Below, piece after piece: positions 1 through 14,413 of a DNA stretch of 64,000 nucleotides (its first letter is position 1; every line of letters begins with the position of its first letter). The translations under genes were made by a program, and so were the position numbers. This stretch comes from Sorex araneus (lineage: Eukaryota > Chordata > Mammalia > Eulipotyphla > Soricidae). The DNA lies in assembly GCF_027595985.1 (NCBI RefSeq), contig NC_073303.1, positions 100,722,328 to 100,786,327 on the forward strand. The letters run 5' to 3'. The notes beneath the pieces were generated by a model. That model saw nothing but the letters and a program-made list of their open reading frames with translations, ran no database searches and was not told the DNA's origin.

Positions 1-1334
1 CTGTGGGGTTTTTTTTCAAAGGCTTCTAATTACTAATATCTACATTCAAAAATGACTTTTCATGTTCTAAAGATGAGCATGGGTCATGCATGTCCATGTG
101 TGAGAAAAAAAAAAAAAGAGGTTGGGAGGGGAGTTTGTAGTTTCCAAAATAATGACTCACAGGACAAGGGAGCATGTTTTATTGTGCGATCTGAACAGTA
201 GCGTTTCCAGCTGGCCGCATCCCAGGAGCTGAGAAGAACCTCATTTACCAAGAACCTAGGATCAGTGTGAATGAGATGGGGGCTCCTCAGAATGAAAGCA
301 AAATTTCAACAAGGAACCACTAGTAAGTAAATAAAATAAAAATGAAAAAAAAAGGGGAAGTGATGCCTGAGCAGGCTGAAGTTGAAACTGTCCTATGGGT
401 GTCTCCACCCCGGCAGCTGTCAGCTAGCTGATTTTGATGGGCTGGAGTAAGGAGTATTCTTGTACAGATGGAATGGATAACGTGGGTTTAAGTTTCAGCC
501 CTCCTGTTATTACCTGGGGAGCTTGGGGACGTTTCCCCTCTTCCATGGCCCCCACTAGCATCTTCTTCACAGGGTTGCTATTAGACTCATGGTGCTCCCT
601 CACGTTTTCAACAGGGGCCTGGATTTAACTTCTGTCCCCCTGCATCTGGCCATAGAGAAGCTACAGAACAGCCCTGAGATTCTAATTTTTTTCTGAAGTT
701 GGGTTCCCTGCCTTGCAGACCTCCAGTGGGGGGGTTAAGAGATAAGCAAGTCAAGGGTGTTAAGAAGGAGGAAAGCTGCAATTGAAGTCTAGGCCCCAGC
801 CCCCAACTGACTTTTAGTGAATGAATTCTGAATTGAGCAAGGGAACAGCATGGGTTAAAAGTAAACTGAAGGGAGTTTCTTTATTTCCCTCCCAACCCCC
901 ATCCTTCTCCCCTTTTGTACACTTGAAGTGTTATCTTTAAGTTCCTTTCCCTACTCCCAACCCTCTCCTCTCAGCAGCCTTCTGCCCCTTCAGTCTTCCA
1001 AGTAGCAACTCTAGCCTTTATCACCCATTTCCAGGAAGCATCTCCTAACCCTGAGAACTGAAGACCTTGAAGCCCCAGGTCCATCTTAACAAATGCCTTT
1101 AAAAGAAATACAAAAATCTGTGTTTTTTAATTCAGTTTGTTTTTTTTTTGCAAAGTCCATGTTCTCTACCACCAGCTACAACCTGGGCCCTTGCCCTTCT
1201 TGTAAACAACTTCTTTCCCCATCTTTGTAAGCCTATTCTGAGGACCACATTGTGTCGTTTGTAATTGGTAAACAGAGAATGGAGAAAGGAAAAGAAAAGT
1301 AACCAAACACTCACAACTTCAGATTTGGCTCAAT
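1..1334. other. 3' flank of MYC, no gene seen
   Basis: Sequence beyond the distal MYC poly(A) signal. No open frame with family resemblance and no recognisable SINE or L1 copy. Mostly unique, mildly T/C-rich DNA. In other mammals PVT1 lies further in this direction, but nothing here identifies it. Confidence 0.6.
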
Positions 1335-1352
1335 TGTATATCTGCCAGTTAT

Positions 1353-1358
1353 TTTATT
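1353..1358 (-). terminator. MYC distal poly(A) signal
   Basis: AATAAA on the minus strand (1358 to 1353), inside AAAAATAAAATAACTGGCA. This matches the position of the second, major MYC poly(A) signal known in human. Cleavage expected near 1335. Confidence 0.8.
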
Positions 1359-1474
1359 TTTTTCTAAAAACAATAGAAAAAAAATCAACTTTAAAAAGGA
1401 AAATGTACTTAAATAAAAAAATTATGGTTTATAATACAGGGGTTTTTGAAATCTCCAATAACTGTTATAAACGT

Positions 1475-1480
1475 TTTATT
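1475..1480 (-). terminator. MYC proximal poly(A) signal
   Basis: AATAAA on the minus strand (1480 to 1475), within CTTTAATAAAACGTTTATAA. It corresponds to the first of the two MYC poly(A) signals known in mammals. Its use would shorten the 3'UTR by about 120 nt. Confidence 0.75.
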
Positions 1481-1818
1481 AAAGTTATTTACATTTAATG
1501 GTCATATTTACACAGGAATTTTTTTTTAAAAACAATTCTTAAATACAAATCTGTGAAAGGAAAAAAAAAATGGCAAGCATAAAAAAAGTTCTTTTATGCC
1601 CAAAGTCCCAGTTGAGGCAGTTTACATTATGGCTAAACCTTACAGTCCTAAGACCCAGCCACGGTTGTGAGGTTGCACTTGACCATCATGCATTTTGAAA
1701 GAAAGTCAGTCCATAGTGGATCTGGCAGTTCTGTCAGAAGGAACCTTCCCCCTTACTTTCCCTTAGTAACAAGTGAGAGTTCACTGGTGGTTCCAGTTCC
1801 TCCCTCCAATAGGTCACC

Positions 1819-6049
<4,231 letters not shown>

Positions 6050-6079
6050 CGTCTTGTCCACTATTCGGAGGAAATCCAA
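6050..6079 (-). other. Frame of the long-isoform N-terminal extension, CTG replaced by TTG
   Basis: Ten codons at the end of exon 1 (LDFLRIVDKT) join in frame through AAT to the exon 2 ATG. They align with the extension that human MYC makes from a CTG start (p67). Here the aligned first codon, at 6079-6077, is TTG. No in-frame CTG is present in the eight codons just upstream. The frame is kept, but the usual near-cognate start is lost. Confidence 0.75.
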
Positions 6080-6491
6080 CGATTCCCCCTCCCCCCAAAA
6101 AAGCGGAGAAGAAGCGCCTTTCAGAGGAGCGGGCAGCCGGCGGGGAAAGTGTCTTCTTAAATGGGCAGAAGAGCCTCTTCGAATGGGAAAGGCGGCTGCG
6201 CCGTGCTCTTGTTCTCGCTCGGGTTTTGTAAGTTCCAGGGCAAAAGTGCCGGTCCGCTGCAAATGGGCAAAGTTTCTGGGATGCGGCGGGGGGTCGCGAG
6301 GAGGGTGGGCTGGGGAGAGGCGGCGGCAGGGCCGGGGACGAGGTCTCCCCTTGCACTGCGCTCCCCTGTCCCTGCGCGCCCGCCGCGCGTCTCCGCTGGG
6401 CTCCGCAAGCTTCGCTCTTCCACCCTGGCAGGCCCGCCCCGCTCGCTCGCTCGCTCGCCCGGCCTCTCTCGCTGGAATTACTACAGCGAGT
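6050..6491 (-). other. MYC exon 1 (P2 transcript)
   Basis: Leader exon from the P2 start estimated at about 6491 (A of ACTCGCTGTAG, about 32 nt below the TATA box) to the donor at 6050. About 442 nt. The P1 transcript would start near 6675. It is G/C-rich, with landmarks such as AGTAATTCCAGCGAGAG just below the start that match human MYC from memory. Long frames on both strands here reflect base composition and are not annotated as genes. Confidence 0.85.
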
Positions 6492-6516
6492 CGAAGAAAG
6501 CCCAGAAAAAATCGTC

Positions 6517-6523
6517 TTTTATA
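6517..6523 (-). promoter_or_regulatory. MYC P2 TATA box
   Basis: TATAAAA on the minus strand, in AGTATAAAAGACG. It lies about 32 nt upstream of the P2 start and matches the human P2 TATA box in setting. P2 is the main MYC promoter in other mammals. Confidence 0.9.
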
Positions 6524-6544
6524 CTGGGCTGGAGTAGCCGAAGA

Positions 6545-6554
6545 TCCCTCCCCC
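6545..6554 (-). promoter_or_regulatory. ME1a1-like MAZ/Sp1 site
   Basis: GGGGGAGGGA on the minus strand between the E2F site and the P2 TATA box. Same position as the human ME1a1 element, which binds MAZ and Sp1. Confidence 0.65.
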
Positions 6555-6557
6555 TTG

Positions 6558-6568
6558 TTTTTCCCGCC
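6558..6568 (-). promoter_or_regulatory. E2F site of P2
   Basis: GGCGGGAAAAA on the minus strand, a full match to the E2F consensus TTTSGCGC-type half (GGCGGGAAA) known at this place in MYC. It lies about 70-75 nt upstream of the P2 start. Confidence 0.8.
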
Positions 6569-6700
6569 AACCTCAGAGAAGCCCAGCCCTTTTCCCCCAA
6601 GACTGGAGAGTACAGAGCGGCCGCCGGGGGCCGAGCGGCGGAGGAAGGAACCGCCTAGAGGTGCGCAGCTCGGGGGTCCTCGAACGAGCCGACCCTCGCC

Positions 6701-6707
6701 TATAAAA
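6701..6707 (-). promoter_or_regulatory. MYC P1 TATA-like box
   Basis: TTTTATA on the minus strand, followed by GGCGAGGGTC. The human P1 box reads TTTATAATGCGAGGGTC from memory, so the core is kept but the bases after TATA differ. The P1 start is expected near 6675, about 185 nt upstream of P2. Confidence 0.7.
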
Positions 6708-6754
6708 GGCGGGTGGGCGGGGATTTCTCCTAAGAGGATCTTTTTTCTTCTCCC

Positions 6755-6787
6755 CGGGAGGAGGAGGAGGAGGAGGTGGGAGGGGGC
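6755..6787. promoter_or_regulatory. Purine tract at the NHE III1 position
   Basis: On the plus (non-coding) strand: GGG, then six GGA-type triplets, then GGTGGGAGGGGG. It sits just upstream of the GATCCTCT motif that in human lies below NHE III1. The human element has four regular GGG or GGGG runs; this one is mainly a GGA repeat. It may still fold as a quadruplex. Orthology is inferred from flanks only. Confidence 0.5.
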
Positions 6788-7204
6788 CGCTGGTGCCGAG
6801 GGAGGGCCGGCGGGGAGGAGACTCGCAGCAGCCTGGCATCCAGTGCGCCGAGTTGCCCGATGTAAACACTGAGCGCGCAGCTGAATTAACTGCATGCGCT
6901 ACCATTTTATTTCGCTCGCGCTCAAACCTCGCTACCCCCCCTCCTTCCCCCCCCCCGCTTTCTTTTGCTCCACTGGCGCAGTGCTCTGTTTGACAAGCCG
7001 CATACTTCTTTCTGCCAGCTTAAATCATCGCTGGCGGAACAGCTGAACCCTCAACTCTGGGAATACACTGCGTACCCACCGCCACGCCACGCACGTCCCA
7101 GGCGGGCGGGCGGGCGCCTCCCTAAGGCTGGGGAAAGGGCAGTGTTGGAAAAATAAGTCTCGGAAGACAAGGAGCAAAGGAAGGGTATTTATGGGCGCGC
7201 GCAA

Positions 7205-7206
<2 letters not shown>

Positions 7207-7254
<48 letters not shown>

Positions 7255-7275
7255 TGCGTGTGCGTGTGTGTGTAG
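7207..7275. repeat. (TG)n with CG steps upstream of P1
   Basis: About 22 TG units, then GCGCGTGCGTGTGCGTGTGTGTG. Alternating purine-pyrimidine, about 0.55 kb upstream of P1. Z-DNA prone. Confidence 0.9.
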
Positions 7276-8450
7276 GGGGGAGGATGTTAGTGTAGATGGG
7301 GATACATGATAAGCGGTCTAGGGAGGGAAATGATTCTTAGAATGCTTAAAAAAATAACTGCAACACATTGCCACGTATATACTTGGAGACGCGTTATGAA
7401 TAAAACACCTAGTGTATTTATTGGGGAGTGTGATGCTTTATGCATTATGTATGTACAGCTATCTCCATCGAGGACCTACCGCCCAGAATGAATTCCCCCA
7501 ATTTGCTGCCCAAACAGCAGAACCCTCCAGCCCCCGCCCGCTCCGATCTCCACGGAAGCTGGGTCTCCCCATCCCCTCTGCGCCCCCCCCCCGCCACCCC
7601 CTCCCGCCACGACGTGCTAATCCCGCTGTGATTTTTTTTCTGCGCGTTTCCGAGCTGGTTGGAGTATTGGGGAGGTCCGTGGTTGAGGATGGGGGCGGTG
7701 GGGGCTCTCCACTCGCTCTCCGCCGGGGTTCGCCCTCCTGCTGTCCTCGGCGCCTCTTTCCGAGTTTCCCAGTTCCTGGAGAAGCCAGGTCTCTCGGAGA
7801 GACAAATCCCTTTTGCACCCCGTGGCTCCGATTTGCACCGCTCTGGGACTCACAGGTTTTGGGGGAAATCAAAGGCGCTAGACAGGAGAATATTGGGGAG
7901 GGGTCGAGACCGAACTCCCATGAAGAGGGGAAGTGGAGAGTCCGCCCGGGGTGTGTGAGGAGACACTAAGTGAAGGAAACCGTTAACTCTTTCCTCCTCG
8001 GACGGACCGGACGTCGTTACTTCCTTTCTGCTCTCCTCTTCCCTTTATTATTAGAATCTGGGTTGTGTTACAAATGGATGGGTCTGTTCAATGGCAAGGA
8101 GCCTTATACCACTTCCTTGCCCTCCCCACTCCCTTTGGGACCTCGAGCCAATTAAAAATTGTCCGAATTTCAGGCGTTCTTACCTAGGTCGCCGACTATT
8201 CCCCCCTCCCCCCACGCCATAGTGAAAGTCCATAATGTATATAATCTGCGCACTGCTGCATACATTTCATGAATGTCGACCCAGAATATCCTACACGACA
8301 CATGATTTGGTAGCCTTCTGAATGAATATATATTTAACTTGGCCCTTGGGATTAGCTCTTTTGTTATACGAGGGCATTAAACACAAAGGCAATAACCCCA
8401 TCCCTGCTCCCCCGCCCAAAGATATTTAAAGCAAACTTTTTTTTAACTGC
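7276..8450. other. MYC upstream flank, repeat-free
   Basis: No gene and no interspersed repeat. It is unusually free of SINEs, and contains AT-rich segments with low CpG (8225-8400) between GC-rich ones. The absence of insertions so near a promoter suggests constraint. Confidence 0.5.
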
Positions 8451-8461
8451 ACGCCCCGCCC

Positions 8462-8506
8462 CCCTATTTCAAAAAAAAAATAAAACACGAAAAGAAAATA
8501 TATTCG
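8462..8506 (-). promoter_or_regulatory. Possible FUSE-like element
   Basis: A/T-rich stretch about 1.8 kb upstream of P1. On the minus strand GAATATATTTTC is followed by TTTTCGTGTTTTATTTT, similar in character to the human far upstream element (TATATTCCC ... TTTTTTATTTTGTG, about 1.5 kb upstream). Similarity is partial and from memory. Confidence 0.3.
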
Positions 8507-8771
8507 GGGCGAGGGGCGCGTGGAAGGAGTGCTGGTGTTTAAGATAAATTATTACCCGTTGAGTTCGCAGCTCAGCGTTCAATTGTTAAATGAGTAGTAA
8601 CTTCCAAGTCCTCCGCACAGCACAATTCAGCTTGAAGGACTGCAAATTACTCCAGCCCCAAGGCCTTTGCAGCAAAGAGGGGAGCGACCAATCCGTGGTT
8701 TTGCAGCAAAACGTCTCCTCCCGCCCCCTTCCCGAGCGGCCGGGGAGCTCGGCTGCGAAAGTAAAGTAAGT

Positions 8772-8785
8772 GTGCCCTCTACTGG
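8772..8785 (-). promoter_or_regulatory. CTCF motif upstream of MYC
   Basis: CCAGTAGAGGGCAC on the minus strand matches every position of the core CTCF consensus CCASYAGRKGGCRS. It is about 2.3 kb upstream of P2. Human MYC has a CTCF site about 2 kb upstream, known as an insulator and enhancer-docking element, so this is probably its orthologue. The motif points in the direction of MYC transcription. Confidence 0.8.
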
Positions 8786-8799
8786 CCGCGGGGACGCGC

Positions 8800-10179
8800 G
8801 CGGCGAGCAGTGGGGGAGGGGCGGGGGCAGGGCCATCCGCGGCCACGGGTGTTCCTGAAAACGAGTTTCCAGCCACCTCTTCTGGATTCCTTCTGACGGG
8901 CTGCAGAAAGAGGCGAGAGAGGAATCCCTGGAGGGAGAAGTGGTTCCGAGACGGCGCCTTTAGTCGCGTAAACGGTGGTGAAAACGAACTGATCACTGTT
9001 TATTAACAATGAATAGCATCATCTTCGGGAGAACGGATGCTATTTCTGGGAATACGTAAAATAAAAGAACACACACACACAGAGACATACACATTTCTGA
9101 CAAATTTCAAAGTAGCAAAACAAGCTCGACTCCGTATTACCATCTCACCACTGAGTTTGAAAGCAATACTGAGCAACCGAGAGGAGTAGTTGGTTTTGCT
9201 TATCATTTCGAAGGAAAAGATCAGAATGGTGAACAATAACTCTATGCTTTGATAGTAATGGGTGGGGGAGGGAACATCTGCGAGGCCATTGAAAAAAAGT
9301 GTGAGGTACCATTTTAATAAGTCGTTTTCATACCAAAAGGACTAGGCAGCAAAGGGCAGGAAATTTACACAGCATGCTTCCTGGTGGATTTCAAGTAGGT
9401 TTTTTTTTTTTTTTAATGAGAAGTTGTTTGACCGTGTCTGATCACCTGGATGTCCCCTTGTCCCCTTAGGGAATTTGTCAAGGGGAAGTGGGGAGGGGGC
9501 GGGGAAGAACCTTCCTGGATGAGGTTCCTGGAATCTTTCTCCTTGGTTGATTAGATGCTCAAATGCTCCATGGTGGTACAACCCCATCATCTGCTCAAAG
9601 ACCAACCTCTAACTGTGTGTCTCAGTTGACCTGCTGTAGTAGTTTTTGAAAGTTGCTGAAAATGGGAAGATCTGACTTACTGCTTCAGGCGAGTGAGGCG
9701 AGGTGTGGGACTTGTGAACTCAGGCAGGTCTATTACTTGTCCCCTCAGGCATCAACCCCTTAGCCTCCCAGGCTGTTTCTATCACCTGGCGTGTTACATT
9801 CAAGTTAACACCTTAACCGGGCTTGTTTTTCACCCCCTACACTCCCCACCTCCCAAGTAAGTTGGGGATCATCCCATTTTACATTATTTCCTGATGGAAT
9901 AATCAGGAAACAATGATTCCATCCCAGTAAGGTGAAGGGACTTCACTGGTTTTCTTTTAGTCATTTTAAAGAAACATTTGACCTAAAGTAGACAAGACAT
10001 TTGTCAACTTGACAAATGCTAGACAGAAATCAACCATTCTGTTTGAGATGACCAAAACAATGTTAGCTCATTGCAGAAGGAAAATTGTAAGCTAGAAAAA
10101 AAGGAAAACCAGGGTCTAAGGGAGTTAAAAGATCCAGATTTCCCACTGATAGCTGCTGAAGGGAATCCCTGAAGGCCTC
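8800..10179. other. Upstream flank, no gene seen
   Basis: Unique sequence with short runs of CA (9070-9080) and T (9400-9416). No recognisable mobile element. Confidence 0.5.
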
Positions 10180-10357
10180 TTTTTTTTTTTTTGGCCTTTT
10201 GGGCCACACCCAGTGATGCTCAGGGGTTACCCCTGGCTCTGCACTCAGGTATCACTCCTGGCGGTGCTTGGGGGACCATATGGGATGCTGGGAGTCGAAC
10301 CCAGGTTGGCCACGTGCAAGGCAAACCGCCCTACCCGCTGTGCTATTGCTTCAGCCC
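10180..10357 (-). mobile_element. tRNA-derived SINE, short A-tailed type
   Basis: Starts as a T-run (the poly(A) end), then GGGCCACACCCAGTGATGC, the CATATGG core, and ends GCTTCAGCCC (reverse of the GGGCTGGAG head). Full length. First of many copies of this family in the window. Confidence 0.85.
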
Positions 10358-10382
10358 TAACTCTTTAAGGATTTAGTTTTTG

Positions 10383-10541
10383 TTTTATTATTTTGGGGCC
10401 AATCCAGGCTCTGTGCTGGTGTAGGGATGGAGAGTGTGCTGCTACTTGCAGGATTCAGGGGACCCAACAGTGCCAGAGATTGAACCTGGAATTCCTACAT
10501 GCAACTCATGCACTGCAGCCCTAGAGCCATCTCTCTGGCCC
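10383..10541 (-). mobile_element. Old SINE of a related tRNA-derived family
   Basis: Reverse-strand copy ending CTCTCTGGCCC, with a degraded B box (minus GGTTCAATCTC). Diverged from the young family but with the same order of parts. Confidence 0.6.
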
Positions 10542-10577
10542 TTGCTGGGCACTATTTAAAAGAATAACTTCCTTTTT

Positions 10578-10764
10578 GGAAGAGCCTGGCAAGCTCCCCG
10601 TGGCGTATTCGATGTGCCAAATACAGTAACAATAACAGGTCTCATTCCCCTGGCCCTGAAAAGAGGCTGCTAAAATCTCAGGGATGGGAGGAAGGAGACG
10701 TTACTGGCACTTACTCGAGTAAATTGAGGAACAGAGGGATGACAGTGATATGGTGATACAGTGA
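10578..10764 (+). mobile_element. 5'-truncated RTE-tailed SINE
   Basis: Contains GAGCCTGGCAAGCT, then GCCAAATACAGTAAC, then a GAGACGTTACTGGCA tail ending in a GACAGTGATA-type repeat. The tRNA head is missing and about 45 bp of other sequence interrupts it near 10650. Same tail as the copies at 24640 and 28483. Confidence 0.75.
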
Positions 10765-11730
10765 ACTTCGTTTTGGAAGTCTGGGTAACACATCTGTTGA
10801 GTGAACATTTGATTTAGAGTTGAAGAGACCATAGTTCTCTGTGCTTTTTAATCCCCCTCCCCTTCTATGTTGGGGGAGGGGAGAGGTGCAGGAATTCTAA
10901 GAATAGGAGCTTCCCTCAGGACATCTTTGTTATCACCAACACCACAGGCAACTGTCCCTCAAGATTGCCTCACCAAAGGGAACTCCAGTTCCTCTTAAAA
11001 GGTTCAAAAAAGAATCATCAATTCTCACAACCTCATTTTCATAACAGCAATTTTGCGTTTAGGAAAAAGGAATCTACCTCTTCTTTCCCCTGCTCACTTC
11101 TTTGAAGACATTTTCCCTCACTCCTCAGAATGGTTCCCAACAGAGTTGATCTAGCCACAGGTAAGAACGGTAGCTAATAAGGAAAGGTACTAACTAAGGT
11201 GCCCGGAAGGTCACCAAGCTAGTGGCTGCTTGTGGATCTGACAGAAACCCCCAGCCCTGAATGACGGGCCCTTAGTCCAAGCTTCCCTTACTTCCTCTGA
11301 GACCTGTGAGAGTGTCAGTCAGTGAGGGAAGAGAATAAAATATGATCACAGAAAGATCATATTGAAAGGACTGGCGGATTAAAAACCAAGCTAGCAAGGT
11401 GATGGTTAAAAAAAAGGGCGTTTTAGAGCATTGTAAGACTAGCCCTGTGTCCCAAGGAGAGGAAGACAGCAAAGCAGCTCTTCAAACACAGAAGAAATAA
11501 CAGTCAGCTTCATTCACCTGAGAGACGAGAACAAAAAAGGCCAGAGAAAAGCCTTTGTGCATTAAAAAAAAAATACAAGCTGTGTTTTTCAAATCTGGGC
11601 TCCCCCCCACCACTACCTCTTGCTGCAAACATGAGTTAAAGCAGCTGAGAGGGAAAAAGAAATGCATCCATGTTTTTTTTCATATAAAATCCAAGAGTCT
11701 GTGTTTTCTGTGAGTCACTGAGTATGCGTC

Positions 11731-11771
<41 letters not shown>

Positions 11772-13189
11772 TCACCTCTGACCTCAAACCCTGGCTGACG
11801 GTCTGAAGCTGGAGCCTGTCCATCCATCTCGTCTCCAGCTTGGCCGTCTCCTGTTCTCTTGAGTCCTCAGAGGATCCTGCCTTACTTTGTAGCTGTTGGA
11901 GCAGACAAATGGTTCCATTGTTTCACTGCTTCAAAGGCTTGGTTTATTGTTTCCTAAGTGCCAAACTCAAGCAGATCTCAAGAGTTTCCACACTTTCGCT
12001 CTCTTGGCCAGTCTCAACTATGGTCCTTTTGGGCGGCATCTGTCCCCAGGATGGGCCCTCGCTCACTCGGACATACAGGGGGCTTGGAAAGAGCCTCACT
12101 TGGGGGGAAATCTTTGTCCCTTGTGACCTTTCTTTGCTCCTTGCAACCTCCTATTCTTGCGGCCAGGCAGCTGGTGTATACATCCAGACCTGATCCTTCT
12201 GACTTGCAGAGATCCCAAACCCAGACCTCTGTGTTTCTGAGAGCAACTCACCTTGGACATTTTTCACTGGAGAACTGTCTTTTTCCTTCTCTCTCTTTTG
12301 ATACAGACTTCATTCCAGAAGCAGCTTTCAGTGGCTTTCAGAATTTTTAAGTAGCTTCCAGTGGTTGAGAATGAGGCTCTGCCTCCTGTACTCAGTGTTT
12401 GGCTTCTTGTGTATTGCTCTCCTCCTTCTCCCTTTCTCCTATCTACCCATCCACGGTGGCAGGCAAGCTCCCCCCTCATCACTGTGTTATCCAAGGCATT
12501 GCATTGGCAGTTCCCTCCTTCAACTGAATTCATGGATCTCTCAGGTGGTATGTGTATCTGACCACCAGAGTGTTTTGCTGGACGACCTAAGAACACCGGG
12601 AAGGCCATCCTTTCAGCTGGAATATGCAGACCTTTTTTCTTGTCCTGGTAGGTTAACCTGGACACTGGAACATTTTTTCTTCAAAGAAGAGACCCCCCCG
12701 CCCCCCCGCCCCGCCCCTGTCTTATAAAAACCCTTTCTGGTGTTGAACCCACATTTTCTCCTAGAACATCTTAGGTCAAACACTGCAAATGCAGATGCTT
12801 ACAAGGGACCCAAACAGGGAATGTAAATCAGGAAGGCATTAGGGAGTGGTGGGGACCTTGGCCAAGTGGAAAACATTAGTCTGTATCAAGTACTCAATCT
12901 TCTCATTTGTTGCCCTTCCCTGCCAGTTCATTAGGGATAGCACATTCAGTTTTTCAGGAAAGGTGGAAATCTGCATTTTTATATTGGTATCTAATTAAAC
13001 ATTTTTTTTTCATGGAGAAGAAAAAAAATCTCTCTTTGGAGAGATGTAAAGAAGTTTTTGAGCTGAGATCTCTGTTTTTAGATCTCAGGTGGGTTCCTTT
13101 AATGGAGCTTCTGACAACACTTTTGTTGTCATTAGCATTTTAACCATCACCTCATTCTTTTGTGACAGGTAGTCTAGTAGTTTACTGCC
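10765..13189. other. Flank with no gene; (TG)n inside
   Basis: Unique DNA. A (TG)n run lies at about 11733-11768 and a C-run at 12693-12716. No young repeat insertion over about 2.4 kb. No coding signal beyond random frames. Confidence 0.5.
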
Positions 13190-13378
13190 TTTGTGGATTT
13201 ACATGTCTGACTGGTTGACCATAACTTTCTGAAGTCAGAACCAATTCTTTCTTATTCCCATTTGCTTCTTCTGAGCAAACCTCTCATGTTCTTCAACTCT
13301 GTGGATGCCACCTGCAGGGGGCAGGGTCCCTAAGGGGGCACGGCAGGCCCTCAGTAAATGCTTACTGAATGAACAGCA
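13190..13378 (+). repeat. L2/MIR-like relic with a CTCF-like motif
   Basis: Ends in CAGTAAATGCTTACTGAATG, the pattern typical of the L2 3' end. Diverged. Within it, CCTGCAGGGGGCAG at 13311-13324 matches the CTCF core at all but one position, on the plus strand. Confidence 0.5.
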
Positions 13379-13654
13379 TTCAGAAGAAAGTTTTGAAGTT
13401 CAATCCTAGCCCAGCCTAGCTCAGTTTTGATTAAAAGATGGTTGCTTTGAGAATCTTTTGTTTCATTTCCATCCGTGCTTTGAGGATTCAAACACACAGA
13501 CAATGAAGATGGGAATAATCCCCGATAAGTGAGTAAAACTCAGTGACAAATAGCCAAGTGCAATCAAATGAAATGAAAGAAACTTCACAACAGTTCAAAG
13601 AAGTTCCTGCTGCAGGTCCCATTCCCCCACATGTTTTTCATATCATTCATAGGA

Positions 13655-14226
13655 AATTCTTTTAAAAAAATTTTTGATTCTTTTTTATATTTTACTGAAT
13701 CACTGTGAGATAGTTACAAGCTTTCCTGTTTGAGTTACAATCACACAATGATCAAATACCCATCCCTCCACCAGTGCACATTCCCTACCACCAATATCCC
13801 TAGTATACCCCTATTTCCCACCCCCTGCCTCCATGGCAGGCAATTTCCCCCATACTCTCTCTCTACTTTTGGGCATTATGGTTTGCAATACAGCTACTGA
13901 GAGGTTATCATGTTTGGTCCTTTATCTACTGTCAGCACACATCTTCCATCCCGAACTATTTCTCCAACCATCATTTTCTTAGTGATCCTTTCTCTTTTCC
14001 AGCTGCCTTCTCCCCGCCACTCATGAAGCAGGCTTTCAACCATGAAGCAATTTTCCTGGCCCTGGTGTCTACTGTCCTTGGGTGTTAGTCTCATGTTACA
14101 TTATTTTATACTCCACAAATGAGTGCAGTCCTTCTATATCTGTCCCTCTCTTTCTGACTCATTTCACTTAGCATGATACTCTCCATGTCTATCCACTTAT
14201 AAGCAAATTTCATGAGCTCATCTCTT
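13655..14226 (-). mobile_element. L1 3' end, 5'-truncated
   Basis: Reverse-strand L1 3' end: A-rich tail (as T), then the 3'UTR stretch with CCCATCCCTCCACCAGTGC, then the last ORF2 part including the reverse of TTTCACTTAGCATGATAC. Same 3'UTR lineage as the L1 at 35846. Confidence 0.8.
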
Positions 14227-14236
14227 CATAGGAAAT

Positions 14237-14413
14237 TTTTTTGTGTGTGTGCTTTTTGGGTCACACCCGGCGATGCTCAGGGGTTACTCCTGACTCTGCA
14301 CTCAGGAATCACTCCTGGCGATGCTCACTGGACCATGTGGGATGCTGGTATCGAACCTGGGTCAGTTGCATGCAAGGCAAACGTCCTACCCGATGTGCTA
14401 TTGCTCCAGTCCC
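14237..14413 (-). mobile_element. tRNA-derived SINE in the L1 copy
   Basis: Short type, reverse strand. Flanked by an 11-bp target duplication CATAGGAAATT (14227-14237 and 14414-14424). The tail region includes GTGTGTGTG. Confidence 0.9.

Larger units (their letters stand above)
1335..1818 (-). other. MYC 3' untranslated region
   Basis: Runs from the TGA stop to about 20 nt past the distal poly(A) signal. It is A/T-rich with several AUUUA-type motifs on the minus strand, in keeping with the short half-life known for MYC mRNA. By memory it follows the human MYC 3'UTR closely, including the stretch around GCCATAATGTAAACTGCCTC. Length about 480 nt, near the human value. Confidence 0.85.
6676..7206 (-). 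promoter_or_regulatory. MYC proximal promoter, CpG-rich
   Basis: Region upstream of P1, with many CpG steps and short C-rich runs (6936-6958). Apart from the P1 box and purine tract listed separately, no single site is assigned. Confidence 0.6.
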
